64,000 bases of DNA from Cotesia glomerata (GCF_020080835.1 NC_058160.1:20819152-20883151), one strand, 5' to 3'; shown: positions 1 through 10,672, numbered from the stretch's first letter. The notes: generated from the letters alone by a model not told the origin. Numbers and translations: made by a program.

Positions 1-734
1 GACGTTAAAAATGAAACTTATGACTTATAGAAATAAATAAGCAAGATAAGAAATGAACGTTGTCAATATACGAATTTTTAGGATGTAAAATCGTAAATTT
101 TTAAATGTAAAATCGTAAGATATATTAATATAGTCTGGTATGGGATTACGATGTGATAATTATAATTTTTCCTGTCATTTTTCTTCCGTGTATGCTAGGG
201 TGTGTCAATTTTAGGCGACTTTTTTTTTTTTTCAACGAAAAAACAGGCTGAAAACTTGCATGAAGGTAAGAACAGAAGCCTGTTCAAATCGAAGCTCTTA
301 ATATTAAAATTTAGAGGTGTCTGTCCCTAATTTTTCATTTCCCATTTAATTAACATAGGAAAAAAAATTCGTTTTTCTGTTTATTTTTCTAGCTCGGTAT
401 ACGCACCTCATATAAATAAGTCCATAGCATATTCTTGTAGAGAATTCAACGCTCTACAAAAAAGGTCTCTTACACTTTTATCATAAAGACAGTCGTTCTA
501 AAGTTATTCAGACGTAAACTTCTAAATGTATAAAATTTTGATTATTCAAGTATTAAACTGATACAAATTAATTTATTACTGCCTTAAAAATTATTTTTAT
601 ATATAAAATTGGTTCTGATGCGCTAACATTTTCATAAAGCTAAGAAAAAAATTACTCATGTATCGAATTTTTTTCTTCTTTATTTCATTTACTGTAAGAA
701 AATTATTATTATGATTATTATTAATGATATATAT
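1..734. other. AT-rich intergenic sequence, nothing recognised
   Basis: AT-rich sequence with homopolymer runs and stops in all frames. I see no coding region, RNA gene or clear repeat boundary here. Confidence 0.5.
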
Positions 735-737
735 TTT

Positions 738-850
738 TTTTATTTATTTATTTATTATTGGCCAGGATACAGTAGTATATACATACAGAGTATGCACCTG
801 TAGAGGTGATATAAGTAACACCTGTGCACAGGCCTGATGTGCACATATTA
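738..850 (-). mobile_element. LINE 3' tail fragment
   Basis: A short (TTTA)n run is followed by about 95 bp that resembles the 3' UTR of the LINE at 57.6 kb. Both have a tetranucleotide T/A tail, then a stretch reading CTGTAGAGGTGATATAA here and CTATAGAGATGCATAAC there, then an inverted segment ending near CCTGTGCACAGG. In minus orientation this is a severely 5'-truncated copy of a related non-LTR element that kept only its end. The similarity was judged by eye. Confidence 0.45.
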
Positions 851-864
851 TTATTAATGATTAT

Positions 865-922
865 TCGTTAATTCATTCAAGAGTTATTGCACTTCGAAAG
901 TTCAAAAAATAGTGTTCTATGA
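865..922 (-). repeat. Family A fragment
   Basis: The stretch with TTCATTCAA, AGTTATTGC and AAAAAATAGTGTTCTATGAAA matches the internal module found in complete family A copies, for example near 32660-32720 and 49880-49935. It is a short decayed piece and directly abuts the 153-bp palindrome that follows. Confidence 0.5.
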
Positions 923-925
923 AAA

Positions 926-1078
926 TTGCCTCGGCTCATCAGTAAATTTGAATAAAAAAAAAAAACAAACAAAAAAATTTAAACATTTGAAAAAAAAATT
1001 TTTACAAAAAAAAAATTTTTTTTTAAATTTTTTTGTTTGTCTTTTTTTTTACTCAAATTTACTGATGAGCCGAGGCAA
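926..1078. repeat. Near-perfect 153-bp palindrome
   Basis: The arms begin with TTGCCTCGGCTCATCAG at the left and end with its reverse complement CTGATGAGCCGAGGCAA at the right. Pairing continues through the A-rich and T-rich interior towards the centre, with small offsets. RNA from either strand would fold into one long hairpin. It could be a tiny foldback element, a relic of inverted duplication, or a hairpin RNA source. No function is assigned. Confidence 0.75.
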
Positions 1079-1335
1079 ATTGAGAGCAAAACGAAAAAAA
1101 AAAATCAATTTTTCATTTTTCTGAAGATTGCAGCACGATAATGGATAAAATCTCATTCCTTTAATTTTTTCAAAATTTTGAATTATCGGGGCGGAAAAAC
1201 TACTGAATGGATCAATCTGAAAATGTACAGTTTTCAGGGGTACATTGAGGTGTGAAAATTCCTGCAATGTCTAGCTTCCCCGTCGATATTTGTTAAGATA
1301 ATTCGATTAACCAAAATACGATTAACCAAAATACA

Positions 1336-3149
1336 ATTTTAAACGGTTTTAAATGATTTTTGAAGAAGATAATTTATTTTTGCACAGCTGTAGATTTGTC
1401 TAGAAATTAATGGATGAAACATTTATTGAACATTTTGGGACAGTTTTAGGACATTTTTGGGACAATTTTAGGACATTTTCGGAACATTTTTAAATATTTT
1501 TAGGACAATTTTGAACGTTTTTCAAATAATTAAAAAAAAAAACAAGTTATTTTTGCACGGTTGTAGATTTGTCCCAAAATTAATAGATGAAAAATTTTAG
1601 GACATTTTTGGGACAACTTGAGGTCATTTTTGGGACAACTTTAGGACATTTTGGGACAACTTTAGGACATTTTCGGGACAACTTTAGAACATTTTTGGGA
1701 CAATTTTAGGACATTTTCAGGACATTTTTGGGACAATTCTGTAATGTTTCTACAACAAACTTTGAATATTTTTAGAACTATTTCACGACACTTTTGACCG
1801 ATTTCAAGAAAGATAATTTATTTTTGCACGCTTGTAGATTTGTACTAAAATTAATAGATGAAAAATTTTAGGACATTTTTGGGACAAATTTAGGACATTT
1901 TTGGGACAATTTTAGGACATTTTTGGGACAACTTTAGGACATTTTAGGAACATTTTTTTAATATTTTTAGGACAATTTTGAACGTTTTTCAAATAATTAA
2001 AAAAACAATTTATTTTTGCACGGTGTTAGATTTGTCCTAAAACTAATAGATGAAAAATTTTAGGACATTTTGGGACTACTTGAGGACAATTTTAGGACAT
2101 TTTCGGAACATTTTTTAAATATTTTTAGGACAATTTTGAACGTTTTTCAAATAATTAAAAAAAAAAAAAACAATTTATTTTTGCACGGTTGTAGATTTGT
2201 CCTAAAATTAATAGATGAAAAATTTTAGGACATTTTTGGGACAACTTTAGGACATTTTTGGGACAACTTTAGGACATTTTTGGGACAATTTTAGGACATT
2301 TTTTGAACAATTTTAGGACATTTTTGGGACAAATTTAGGACAATTTTAAGAAATTTTCGGAACATTTTTTAAATATTTTTAGGACAATTTTGAACGTTTT
2401 TCAAATAATTAAAAACAATTTATTTTTGCACGCTTGTAGATTTGTCCCAAAATTAATAGACGAAAACTAGGAAAACGGTTGACCCTGAAGGCCATCCCTG
2501 CAACTTCCCGCTAATTCCATACTTAGGCGCTTAAAATTGCACCAATGACGTTTTGAGCTCTTCGAGCTCAAAAATACAATTTATGGGTTATTTTGAGCTC
2601 TCCGAGCTCAAAGATATTACTTTCCTATGCTTTAAAGCTCTTCGAGCTCAAAAGTCTGATAGAGATTTGATAAGACACTATTTTTGAATTTTTAAACCGC
2701 AATAACTTTTGAATGAATAAACCGATTTTACGCGGTTAGAAGCATTCGACACAATTTTTTAAACCTCACAAAGAATCTTAAATTTCGAATTGATCGCGCT
2801 AAAAATTTCGGAGTTATTCCGAAAAAACACTTTTTTCGGTTTTCTTTCGTTCACGATATCTCTCGAACGAATCAACCGATTTTGACCGGACTGGTGGCGA
2901 TCAACGTGGTTTTTGAGGTTAAGAGCTGATTAGTTTTTGGAATTGAACCTCTAAGCCGTTTAAAAGTTATTCCAAAAAAACCACATTTGAAAAAAATTTT
3001 TTTTTCAGTTTTTTAAGATTTTTCAAAATCTATTTCTCTGAATCGGTCCAAATAGTTTTCAAAATCTAAGTTTGGTCAAGCCCTTTCGAATGGCACCAAC
3101 CGTGAGGAAATCGATCAAGCCGTTCAAAAGTTATAAGCGGTTCACATAT

Positions 3150-3246
<97 letters not shown>

Positions 3247-5416
3247 TACATACAGACACCGTGACAACCTCGCGGGGATAGTCAGGAAAGCGCCCTGTGA
3301 CCGTCAAACGTCGAGATCTGATGAAAACTCGATTTTTGCAAAACGGGGTGAAAACAATAACTTCCCGATTTTTGAAAATCTTCGATTATCTTAGCGGGAA
3401 GTTAAAAATTTTAGGACATTTTTGGGACATTTTTGGGACAATTCTGTAATGTTTCTACAACAAACTTTGAACATTTTTAGAACTATTTCACGACACTTGA
3501 CCGATTTCAAGAAAGATAATTTAGTGTTGCACGGTTGTAGATTTGTCCTAAAATTAATAGATGAAAAATTTTAGGACATTTTTGGGACAATTTTAGGACA
3601 TTTTTGGGACAACTTTAGGACAATTTTAGGACATTTTCTGAACATTTTTTAAATATTTTTAGGACAATTTTGAACGTTTTTCAAATAATTAAAAAAAAAA
3701 ACAATTTATTTTTGCACGGTTGTAGATTTGTCCTAAAATTAATTGATGAAAAATTTTAGGACATTTTTGGGACAACTTTAGGACATTTTTGGGACTATTT
3801 TAGGACATTTTTAGGACATTTTTGGGACAATTCTGTAATGTTTCTACAACAAACTTTGAACATTTTTAAAACTATTTCACGACACTTTTGACCGATTTCA
3901 AGAAAGATAATTTATTTTTTCACGCTTGTAGATTAGTACTAAAATTAATAGATGAACAATTTTAGGACAATTTTAGGACATTTCTGGGACAACTTTGGGA
4001 CATTTTTGGGACAATTTTGTAATGTTTCTATAACAAACTGTGAATATTTTTAGAAATATATCAGGACGATTTCGGAATTTTGAATGATTTGAAGAAAGAC
4101 AATTTATTTCTGCATGGTTGTAAATTTATCCTAAAATTAATCGATGAAGAATTTTAGGACCTTTTTGGGACAATTTTGTTATGTTTCTACAAGAAATTTT
4201 GAACATTTTTACAACTATTTTGTGACAATTTTGAACGATTTTTAAATGATTTCAAGAAAAATAATTTATTTTTGCACGGTTGTAAATTTATCCTAAGATT
4301 AATGGATGAACAATTTTACGACATTTTTGGGACAATTTTAGGACATTTTTATGTCAATTTTAGGATGCTTTTAGGACAATTACAGGACATTTATATGACA
4401 ACTTCATGGCAATTTTAGGACATTTTTATGATAATTTTAGGACACTTTGAGTATACAATGACTCTATGCACTCTTCTGATTGAGCGTTATTGATATATAT
4501 TTTACTATCTTAGAAGAAAGAAATTTAATAATTATTTGAATAGTGTATTAATATACTTACTGTTTTAATATTATAAGATATATAATATAAAAATTATGTG
4601 CTGAATAAAATAAGACAGTTTGAATATTGTGAAGTTTTGTTTAATAAATTAAAGTAATTAAACTTATTATATATTAAAATAATTCTAAATACTTAATTAA
4701 AAGATAATTAATAATTTAGTATGTTACACACCTAGGGAAGTAAAGTAAGAAATATCTCAGATCACATGTAATTGTCAGCCGAGGTGAAGCCAAACATTTA
4801 GTAGAACATTTACGTTTGAGGAAATTCGGACCTTGGGCTTGATGATACCTTAAAATGTCGGTATTGTATTGCATTACAGAATTGTCCCATAAATGTCCTA
4901 AAGTTGTCCCAAAAATGTCCTCAAATTGTCCCAAAATGTCCTAAAATTGTTCATCTATTAATTTTAGTACAAATCTACAAGCGTGCAAAAATAAATTGTT
5001 TTAAATATTTGAAAAACGTTCAAAATTGTCCTAAAAATATTTAAAAATGTTCCGAAAATGTCCTAAAATTGTCCCAAAATGTCCTAAAAATGTCCTAAAA
5101 CTGTCCCAAAATGTTCAATAAATGTTTCATCCATTAATTTCTAGACAAATCTACAGCTGTGCAAAAATAAATTATCTTCTTCAAAATCATTTAAAAACCG
5201 TTTAAAATTGTAGTAAAATTGTCATGAAATTGTGAAGTCTTCTGAAAATCTTCAAAAAATACCTAAAATCGACGAAAAATTACTTAAACGCACTATTTTA
5301 AAATTTTTTAATTTTTTTTTTTTGAGATGTCCCAAAATTGTCCCAAAATGTCCCAAATTGTGTCACGTTTGGATGTCCCACGCTTGGGACATTTTTGGGA
5401 CAATTTTTACACGGGG
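1336..5416. repeat. Family B foldback minisatellite element, copy 1
   Basis: About 4 kb built from a 20-22 bp minisatellite (TTTAGGACATTTTTGGGACAA and variants) in higher-order units of about 165-270 bp, each containing a conserved stretch like TTTTTGCACGGTTGTAGATT. About eleven such units run from 1374 to 4265. From about 4879 to 5416 the same sequence appears inverted. The outer parts pair: 1336-1470 is the reverse complement of about 5085-5215. The right terminus is TTTTTACACGGGG. A family A element is inserted at 2467-3407. The stretch 4451-4878 between the arms holds nothing recognised. Replication slippage within a foldback element would explain the array. Confidence 0.8.
2467..3407 (+). 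mobile_element. Family A element (HINE-like), copy 1
   Basis: A full-length copy. The left end is CTAGGAAAACGGTTGACCCT, followed by AACTTCCCGCT about 35 bp in. Three GAGCTC...GAGCTC palindromes follow, then repeated modules around AACCGATTTT, then a (CA)n tract at about 3153-3240, then the right-end hairpin AACTTCCCG...CGGGAAGTT. It interrupts the family B minisatellite, so the uninterrupted neighbouring units act as an empty site: the flanks rejoin as GATGAAAA/ATTTTAGG with only A residues at the junction. There is no convincing long target duplication. Confidence 0.8.
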
Positions 5417-6489
5417 AGCTTTAAAATGCATTTTTTATTTTTGCGATACGATCATTTTCCGCTGAAATACAGCCCGTCAAAAATCTAAAAAAAATTTGCA
5501 TTTTTTTTTTTATTCCCTTAATTTTTGTGAGTAGTGTATATCATATCCGCGTATTTTTTTCCGGGATCCTTTTTATTCATAATAATTATCCTAATAATAA
5601 GTTCTGAAATCAGTCAAAAAAAATTAATTTTTAACTATTCAAAATAATGATCATTTTTTTATTCTATAATTTTTATATTAACAAAATTTTTTCTTTAATT
5701 AATGTAAATTTAGAGTTCACTACCTACATACAATTCATTAATTCTAATTTTCTTAAATTTACAGTTTTTGAGAGTGATTATTGTAAATGTAGAAAATTTA
5801 TTTTTAGCATTTCTATTAATATCTTTTATTTCAATGAATCATATTTAAAAATTTTTGCTATGTAATTATTTCATAAACATAGAATATACTTTGTAGTGAC
5901 ATTTGTTGTTAATTATATGCTAGATAATCGACTTTAATGTTATAATGTTTCATATTGAAAATGAAAATCTTGTTCGAAGTAAAATTTTTAAAATACATTT
6001 GTGCTAGGAACAAGAAGAATTTTCTCACAATCATCTTTCAATCGTTCGTTTAGAACATGAAATACTGAACCAAATAAACATTTTCATTCAATTATTTTTT
6101 GCGATCATTGTCTGAGTTGTTATATTGTCATGTATTTGAAAAGAGACTCTCGAGATTGATATTAAAAGATTGTATAAAGTCATTTTCTTTTCTATATAGT
6201 CATCGATCACAAAGCTTCAGAAACTCAAACTAAACTCGTTATACCCCCCAAGAGCAATGTAAGTCTTGCCGATTGGTTCCGACACAGACATAGACATTGA
6301 GACAGTTTCAGGAAATCCAGAATGCTTGCTAAACACGTTCAAAAATTTTAACTTTGAGAATGATTGTGAGAAAATTTAGTTATACAGCCGTCGAAATAAA
6401 ATCGTATTTTTTCAATACAAATGCCTGTCGCTGGAATGATTAATAGTATTAACAGTTTTTGCTTAATACAGTGGTTTTTATTTCTGCTA
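5417..6489. other. AT-rich intergenic sequence
   Basis: Low-complexity AT-rich DNA without a supported gene. Reading frames near 5647-5865 are AT-driven and show no protein-like features. The 5' edge of the following LINE is somewhere near 6490. Confidence 0.45.
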
Positions 6490-9207
6490 TATGCTATACC
6501 GGTGGCAAGCCCGGGGCCTCTCTTTTCAGAGGGAGGTAGCACCCTGCAAGGGCTCCTGGCTAGGATTACAGCAAACTCTTTTGGTTTATGGAATGAACGC
6601 CACAAACAAGAATCAGTTTACGGTGCAGGGGAGGGATACCCCAGTACCGGCGGTACACCCTTCGCAACTAAGGAACTACAAGACGCGGCCGAGTCACTCA
6701 AAACAAGAAAGGCACCTGGACCTGATGGCATCCCGGCAGCGGTGATCAAGATTGTAGCCCTGGAACACCCAGACATACTCCTGAACACCTACAACGCATG
6801 CTTGGCAACTGGCACGTTCCCCGCGGTCTGGAAGCGGCAGAGATTGGTTCTCTTAGACAAAGGAAAGAACCCCCGTAACACCTTCGTCGTTTAGACCACT
6901 TTGTATGCTAGACATTGCTGGAAAACTGCTCGAGAAGCTCATACAAGGGAGACTTCGCAATGACATCGACCGTGCTGGAGGTTTTGCCATCAACCAGCAT
7001 GGCTTCCGGAAAGGTCGTGCGACAGTCGGAGCGATCGAAAAAGTTATAAAGACAGCAACACAAGCATGGTCTGGTAGCCTCAAAGCTCGTAAAGTATGTC
7101 TCCTCCTCACGCTAGATGTCAAAAACGCATTTAACAGCGCAAATTGGAGAGACATTTTAAATGCTCTGGAGCACAAGTTTGACGCGGAGCCAGAGAATCT
7201 GGCACTAGTCGAAAACTACCTGGACGAAAGAAAGCTAATAGCCGAAACTACGGAAGGCCCACAAGAATAGAAAAAAAAATTTGCTTTAATATGGCTCTTT
7301 ACCGTAAGATGGACGGTGGCGTTGTTTGCTCGGTGGGTCTTATATACGTGACTGAATAAAGTAGTCAGTACTTGTCTCCGGATAGCCTAACTGGTAGAGC
7401 CCTTGGCGCGTAACCGAGAGATCTGGGTTCGATTCCCAGTCTGGGCTGTCTGATTATTTTTTCAATTACGGAAAAATTCCCACTGAGTAGGTACCCCCCC
7501 TTTCCCCTAACCGTTCTTCCCCACCTCCCTTAAAAAAAAAAAAAAAAAATTTGCTTTAATATGGCTCTTTACCGTAAGATGAACGGTGGCGTTGTTTGCT
7601 CGGTGGGTCTTATATACGTGACTGAATAAAGTAGTCAGTACTTGTCTCGGATAGCTTAACTGGTAGAGCCCTTGGCGCGTAACCGAGAGATCTGGGTTCG
7701 ATTCCCAGTCTGGGCTGTCTGATTATTTTTCAATTACAGAAAAATTCCCACTGAGTAGGTCCCCCTTTTCCCTATCCGTTCTTTCCCCCATCCCTTAAAA
7801 AAAAAAAAAAAAAAAATTTGCTTTAATAAGGCTCAATAATGGGGCCCGATCTATGGAATGCGGACTACGACGAGCTTCTTGAAATCTCGTAACCAAAGCA
7901 AGTACAGCTAACGGGCTTTGCAGACGACATTGCGGCCACGATAGTAGTAGACAGCGTAGAAGAGGCCGAATTACTGATCCGGGAAACCATTGACGCCGTC
8001 GAGACCTGGCTTGATAAACACCACCTGAAACTCGCCAAGCATAAAACCGAGATGGTTGTTCTGACACGTCAAAAATGGTTCCCAAAACCATTCGCTGTGG
8101 ACATGGAAGAAACAACACTGACGTCAACAAGGGCCCTGCGCTATCTAGGGGTAATGATAGACGAGAAACTATCTTTCCGTGAATACCTCGACAGTGCATG
8201 CAAGAAAGCCAGCAAGACAGTGTCTAACCTAGCACGAATTATGACCAATACCATGGGACCAAGAACAATAAAGAGGAGAGTTCTTCTAGAAGTAGTCCAC
8301 TCGGTACTACTTTATGGAGCAGAAATATGGGCAGACATATTGAAACAGAAGACCTACCGACGAAAAATAGCGGCAGTGCAGCGGCGAGGTGCTCTCAGAG
8401 TTGCCTGCGCCTATCGAACGGTTTCCGAAGCGGCTATATTGGTCATTGCGGGAGCCGCACCCATCGACCTACTCGCGTTTGAGAGAGCTAAACTCTATGA
8501 CGCTAAATATAGTGATGAAAACATGAAGGACGCAAGAACGATAATAAAGGCGGAAACGCAGCAAGAGTGGCAGGACCGATGGACATCGGGAGAGACGGGC
8601 AGATGGACGGCGCGCCTGATCCCAAACATCAACGTCTGGCTCTCTCGGAAGCACGGGGATACGGACTTCTTCCTGACCCAGCTATTGACGGGACATGGGC
8701 AGTTCAATGCCTATCTTTTCAAGATAGGTTTGCACAGCACACCAACGTGCAAATACTGCCCGGATAAAATCGACGACGCCGAACACACATTCTTCGAGTG
8801 TGCTCGATGGAAGGACTACAGAAGAAGCACCGAAGAGATCATAGGCACCAGGCTCTCCCCCTCAAGCCTGGTGACCTATATGATCAAACAAGAGGAAAAC
8901 TGGTCAGCTGTTGCAGTTTATGCACAGCACCTCCTGAAAGACAAAATCGCAGAAAGGGACCAGTAGCCAGGAGTAGGCGTCGTGAGACGCAGCACGACTG
9001 GATTGAAGTAATGCTAACGCGGTTCCAATCCAGTCCTCCCCGTACCATCTAGGGAAGAGGGGAAGAGGAATGTTTTTTTTAGTGGGTAAAAATCTCCACA
9101 CTACCGACTATCGATATCTGCCGGAAGATGGGCGGCAGAGTTAACGATACCGGTGTCTTTGAAAAACTTTTTTTCGTACCTTTTTCAAAAAAAAAAAAAA
9201 AAAAAAA
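6490..9207 (+). pseudogene. R1-clade LINE reverse transcriptase ORF2, broken, with 3' UTR and poly(A)
   Basis: A 5'-truncated non-LTR retrotransposon. The RT start is visible as RKAPGPDGIP (about 6710). A one-base shift near 6870 moves the frame, which then continues with CMLDIAGKLLEKLI, QHGFRKGRAT and motif A as LLLTLDVKNAFNSA (about 7110-7150). A tRNA-SINE array is inserted at 7270-7829, inside the codons for the Q-G-S motif preceding GPDLWN. A TAA follows at about 7890, then the catalytic FADD (7917-7928). A long open stretch (8052-8966) covers the thumb and C-terminal region and ends with a CCHC knuckle, CKYCPDKIDDAEHTFFEC (C-X2-C-X8-H-X4-C), as in R1 and Jockey ORF2. The 3' UTR runs to a poly(A) at 9187-9207 followed directly by (TACA)n. 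An active element would nick the target and prime reverse transcription there. This copy cannot encode a full enzyme. Confidence 0.9.
7270..7829 (+). mobile_element. Tandem tRNA-derived SINE (two units) inside the LINE
   Basis: Two near-identical units, 270 and 267 bp apart (TTTGCTTTAATATGGCTC recurs at 7280 and 7550, its first part again near 7817). Each has a pol III A-box-like TAGCCTAACTGGTAGAG or TAGCTTAACTGGTAGAG, a B box GGTTCGATTCC, a pyrimidine-rich tail and a long poly(A). The tRNA-like part lacks a pairing 5' acceptor strand, so it is not a tRNA gene. The flanks rejoin as the LINE Q-G-S-I-M-G-P-D codons with a short AAG duplication. The tandem form may come from unequal recombination between poly(A) runs or insertion of one unit into the tail of another. 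Confidence 0.8.
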
Positions 9208-9237
9208 TACATACATACATACATACATACATACATA
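9208..9237. repeat. (TACA)n microsatellite between two LINE copies
   Basis: About seven TACA repeats directly after the poly(A) of the first LINE and directly before the truncated 5' end of the second. This is the position expected if the second element inserted into the same microsatellite. Confidence 0.85.
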
Positions 9238-9931
9238 CGGACCGATGGACGTCGGGAGAGACAGGCAGATGGACAGCGCGACTGATCCCAAACATCAACG
9301 TCTGGCTTTCTCGGAAGCACGGGGACACGGACTTCTTTCTGACCCAGCTACTGACGGGACATGGGCAGTTCAATGCCTATCTATTCAAGATGGGTTTGCA
9401 CAGCACACTAACGTGCAAATACTGTCCAGACAAAATTGACAACGCCAAGCACACGTTTTTCGAGTGTGATCGATGGAAGGACGATAAAATCTGCACCGAA
9501 GAAACAATGGGCACCGCTCTTCTTCTGGAAGCAGTCCATTTGGTATGGGCAGCACTCTCCCCTGAGAGCTTGGTACCCTGCATGATCAAAAAACAAAAAA
9601 AAACTGGACAGCTGTAGTAGCCTACGCGCAGCGTCTCTTGAAAGAAAAAATCGCAGAAAGGGATTAGAAACCAGTAATAACAAGAAGTAGGTGTCGTGAG
9701 GCACAACATGGACTGGATTGAAGTAATGCTAACGCGGTCCTTATTCAGTCTTCCCTGTAACATCTATAGGGAAACGAGAGAAGAGGATGTTTAGTCGGTA
9801 TTGTTGCAAAATAATATTGACTTCTGAGTCCGACATACCCAGGCACCAACATCTAGTCCTGGCAACAACACCAAGTCCTGGCATACGTAAACGTATTTTA
9901 CCTCCTTTATAAAAAAAAAAAAAAAAAAAAA
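9238..9931 (+). pseudogene. R1-clade LINE, 5'-truncated second copy
   Basis: Starts abruptly at GGACCGATGGACGTCGGGAG, homologous to position 8572 of the first copy, so only the C-terminal ORF2 region remains. It keeps the CCHC knuckle (CKYCPDKIDNAKHTFFEC). It then carries an extra stretch and a frame break in an A-run near 9590, where the first copy continues to its stop. The 3' UTR shares GAAGTAATGCTAACGCGGT (9720-9738) with copy 1 but then diverges. Poly(A) at 9910-9931 leads into (CATA)n at 9932-9963. Confidence 0.88.
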
Positions 9932-10110
9932 CATACATACATACATACATGCATACATACATACGGACATCATCGCGGAATCAATCAGGGAAGCTTCTTA
10001 GGATCTCAAAACGTCAAGATCTGATGAGAACTCGATTTTCGAAAAACGGGGCAAAACCAATAACTTCCCGATTTTTGAAAATTTTCAATTTTCTGAGCGG
10101 GAAGTTAAAA
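9932..10110 (+). mobile_element. Family A right end with (CATA)n
   Basis: The (CATA)n tract is followed by the standard family A right end: CATCGCGG, AAACGTCAAGATCTGATGA, then the hairpin arms AACTTCCCG and AGCGGGAAGTT (to 10105). The rest of this copy is not upstream. The LINE pair occupies that place. Confidence 0.75.
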
Positions 10111-10672
10111 ATTTTTTTGAAATATGGTTTTTTTTCAATAACTTTTAAACAGCGGTACCGATCGATTCCAAAAACTAATTAGCTCTTAACATAAAAAACT
10201 ACGTCGCTCGCTGCCAGCCCAGTCGAAATCGGTTTATTCGTTCGTGAGTTCTCCGCGATCTTGGCTATGTTCTCGTTATGGTGAGGGTAGGACAAATATA
10301 CGTGCGTGTATAGCTCTTTTGAGCCCAGGAAACGGCCTCTTCGGAGGTAGGCGAAAGCCTCGCCTTATATTCTTCCGCGTTCGATCAATTCATAATCAAT
10401 GATTCTTTATGAGGCTTTAAAAACTGCGTTGAATGCTGCCAACCGCGTGAAAATCGGTTCATTCATTCAAAAGTTATTGCGGTTTGAAAATTTAAAAAGT
10501 TATGTTTTATTAAACCGCTATTAGAGTTTTGAGCTCGAAGAGCTCCAAATGACACAAAAATTATATTTTAAGCTTGAAGAGCTCAAAAACCTGATGTGTA
10601 ATTTTGAGCGCTGAAGTACAAAATGAGCGGGAAGTTGCAGGGATGGCCTTTAGGGTCAACCGTCGTCCTAAT
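10111..10672 (-). mobile_element. Family A interior and left end, inverted relative to the preceding piece
   Basis: The sequence runs from a family A interior (GAAATATGG..., AACTTTTAAAC) to the left end AGCGGGAAGTTGCAGGGATG...GTCCTAATTTT, all in reverse orientation, and is joined back-to-back with the forward right end before it. The usual segment near 10246-10375 is replaced by about 130 bp of CpG-containing, hairpin-rich sequence annotated separately. Confidence 0.7.
10296..10364 (+). other. Cluster of four short hairpins with stable tetraloops
   Basis: Four consecutive stem-loops lie within 70 bp: ATAC/GTAT (10298-10311); GCTC-TTTT-GAGC (10313-10324); CCTC-TTCG-GAGG (10336-10347); AGGC-GAAA-GCCT (10349-10360). 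TTCG closed by C-G and GAAA are canonical stable RNA tetraloops. The segment is GC-richer than its surroundings and is absent from the equivalent place in other family A copies. I do not recognise an RNA family. The hammerhead CUGANGA core is not seen. Confidence 0.4.

Noticed and set aside
3066..3281. Frames reading THTHTH or VCVCVC at this and all other CA/TG tracts
   Set aside because: They are translations of dinucleotide microsatellites inside family A elements, open on both strands for trivial reasons.
1549..4300. Regular repeats that might suggest a CRISPR array
   Set aside because: The repeat is a degenerate 20-22 bp minisatellite without unique spacers, in a eukaryotic genome; there are no cas genes.
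6421..6500. ATG at 6421 as the true start of the LINE protein
   Set aside because: Sequence before about 6490 shows no RT similarity; the open frame there is fortuitous upstream of a 5'-truncated element.
7374..7447. tRNA gene
   Set aside because: A and B boxes are present, but the acceptor strands do not pair and a second copy follows in a poly(A)-tailed unit; it is a SINE head.
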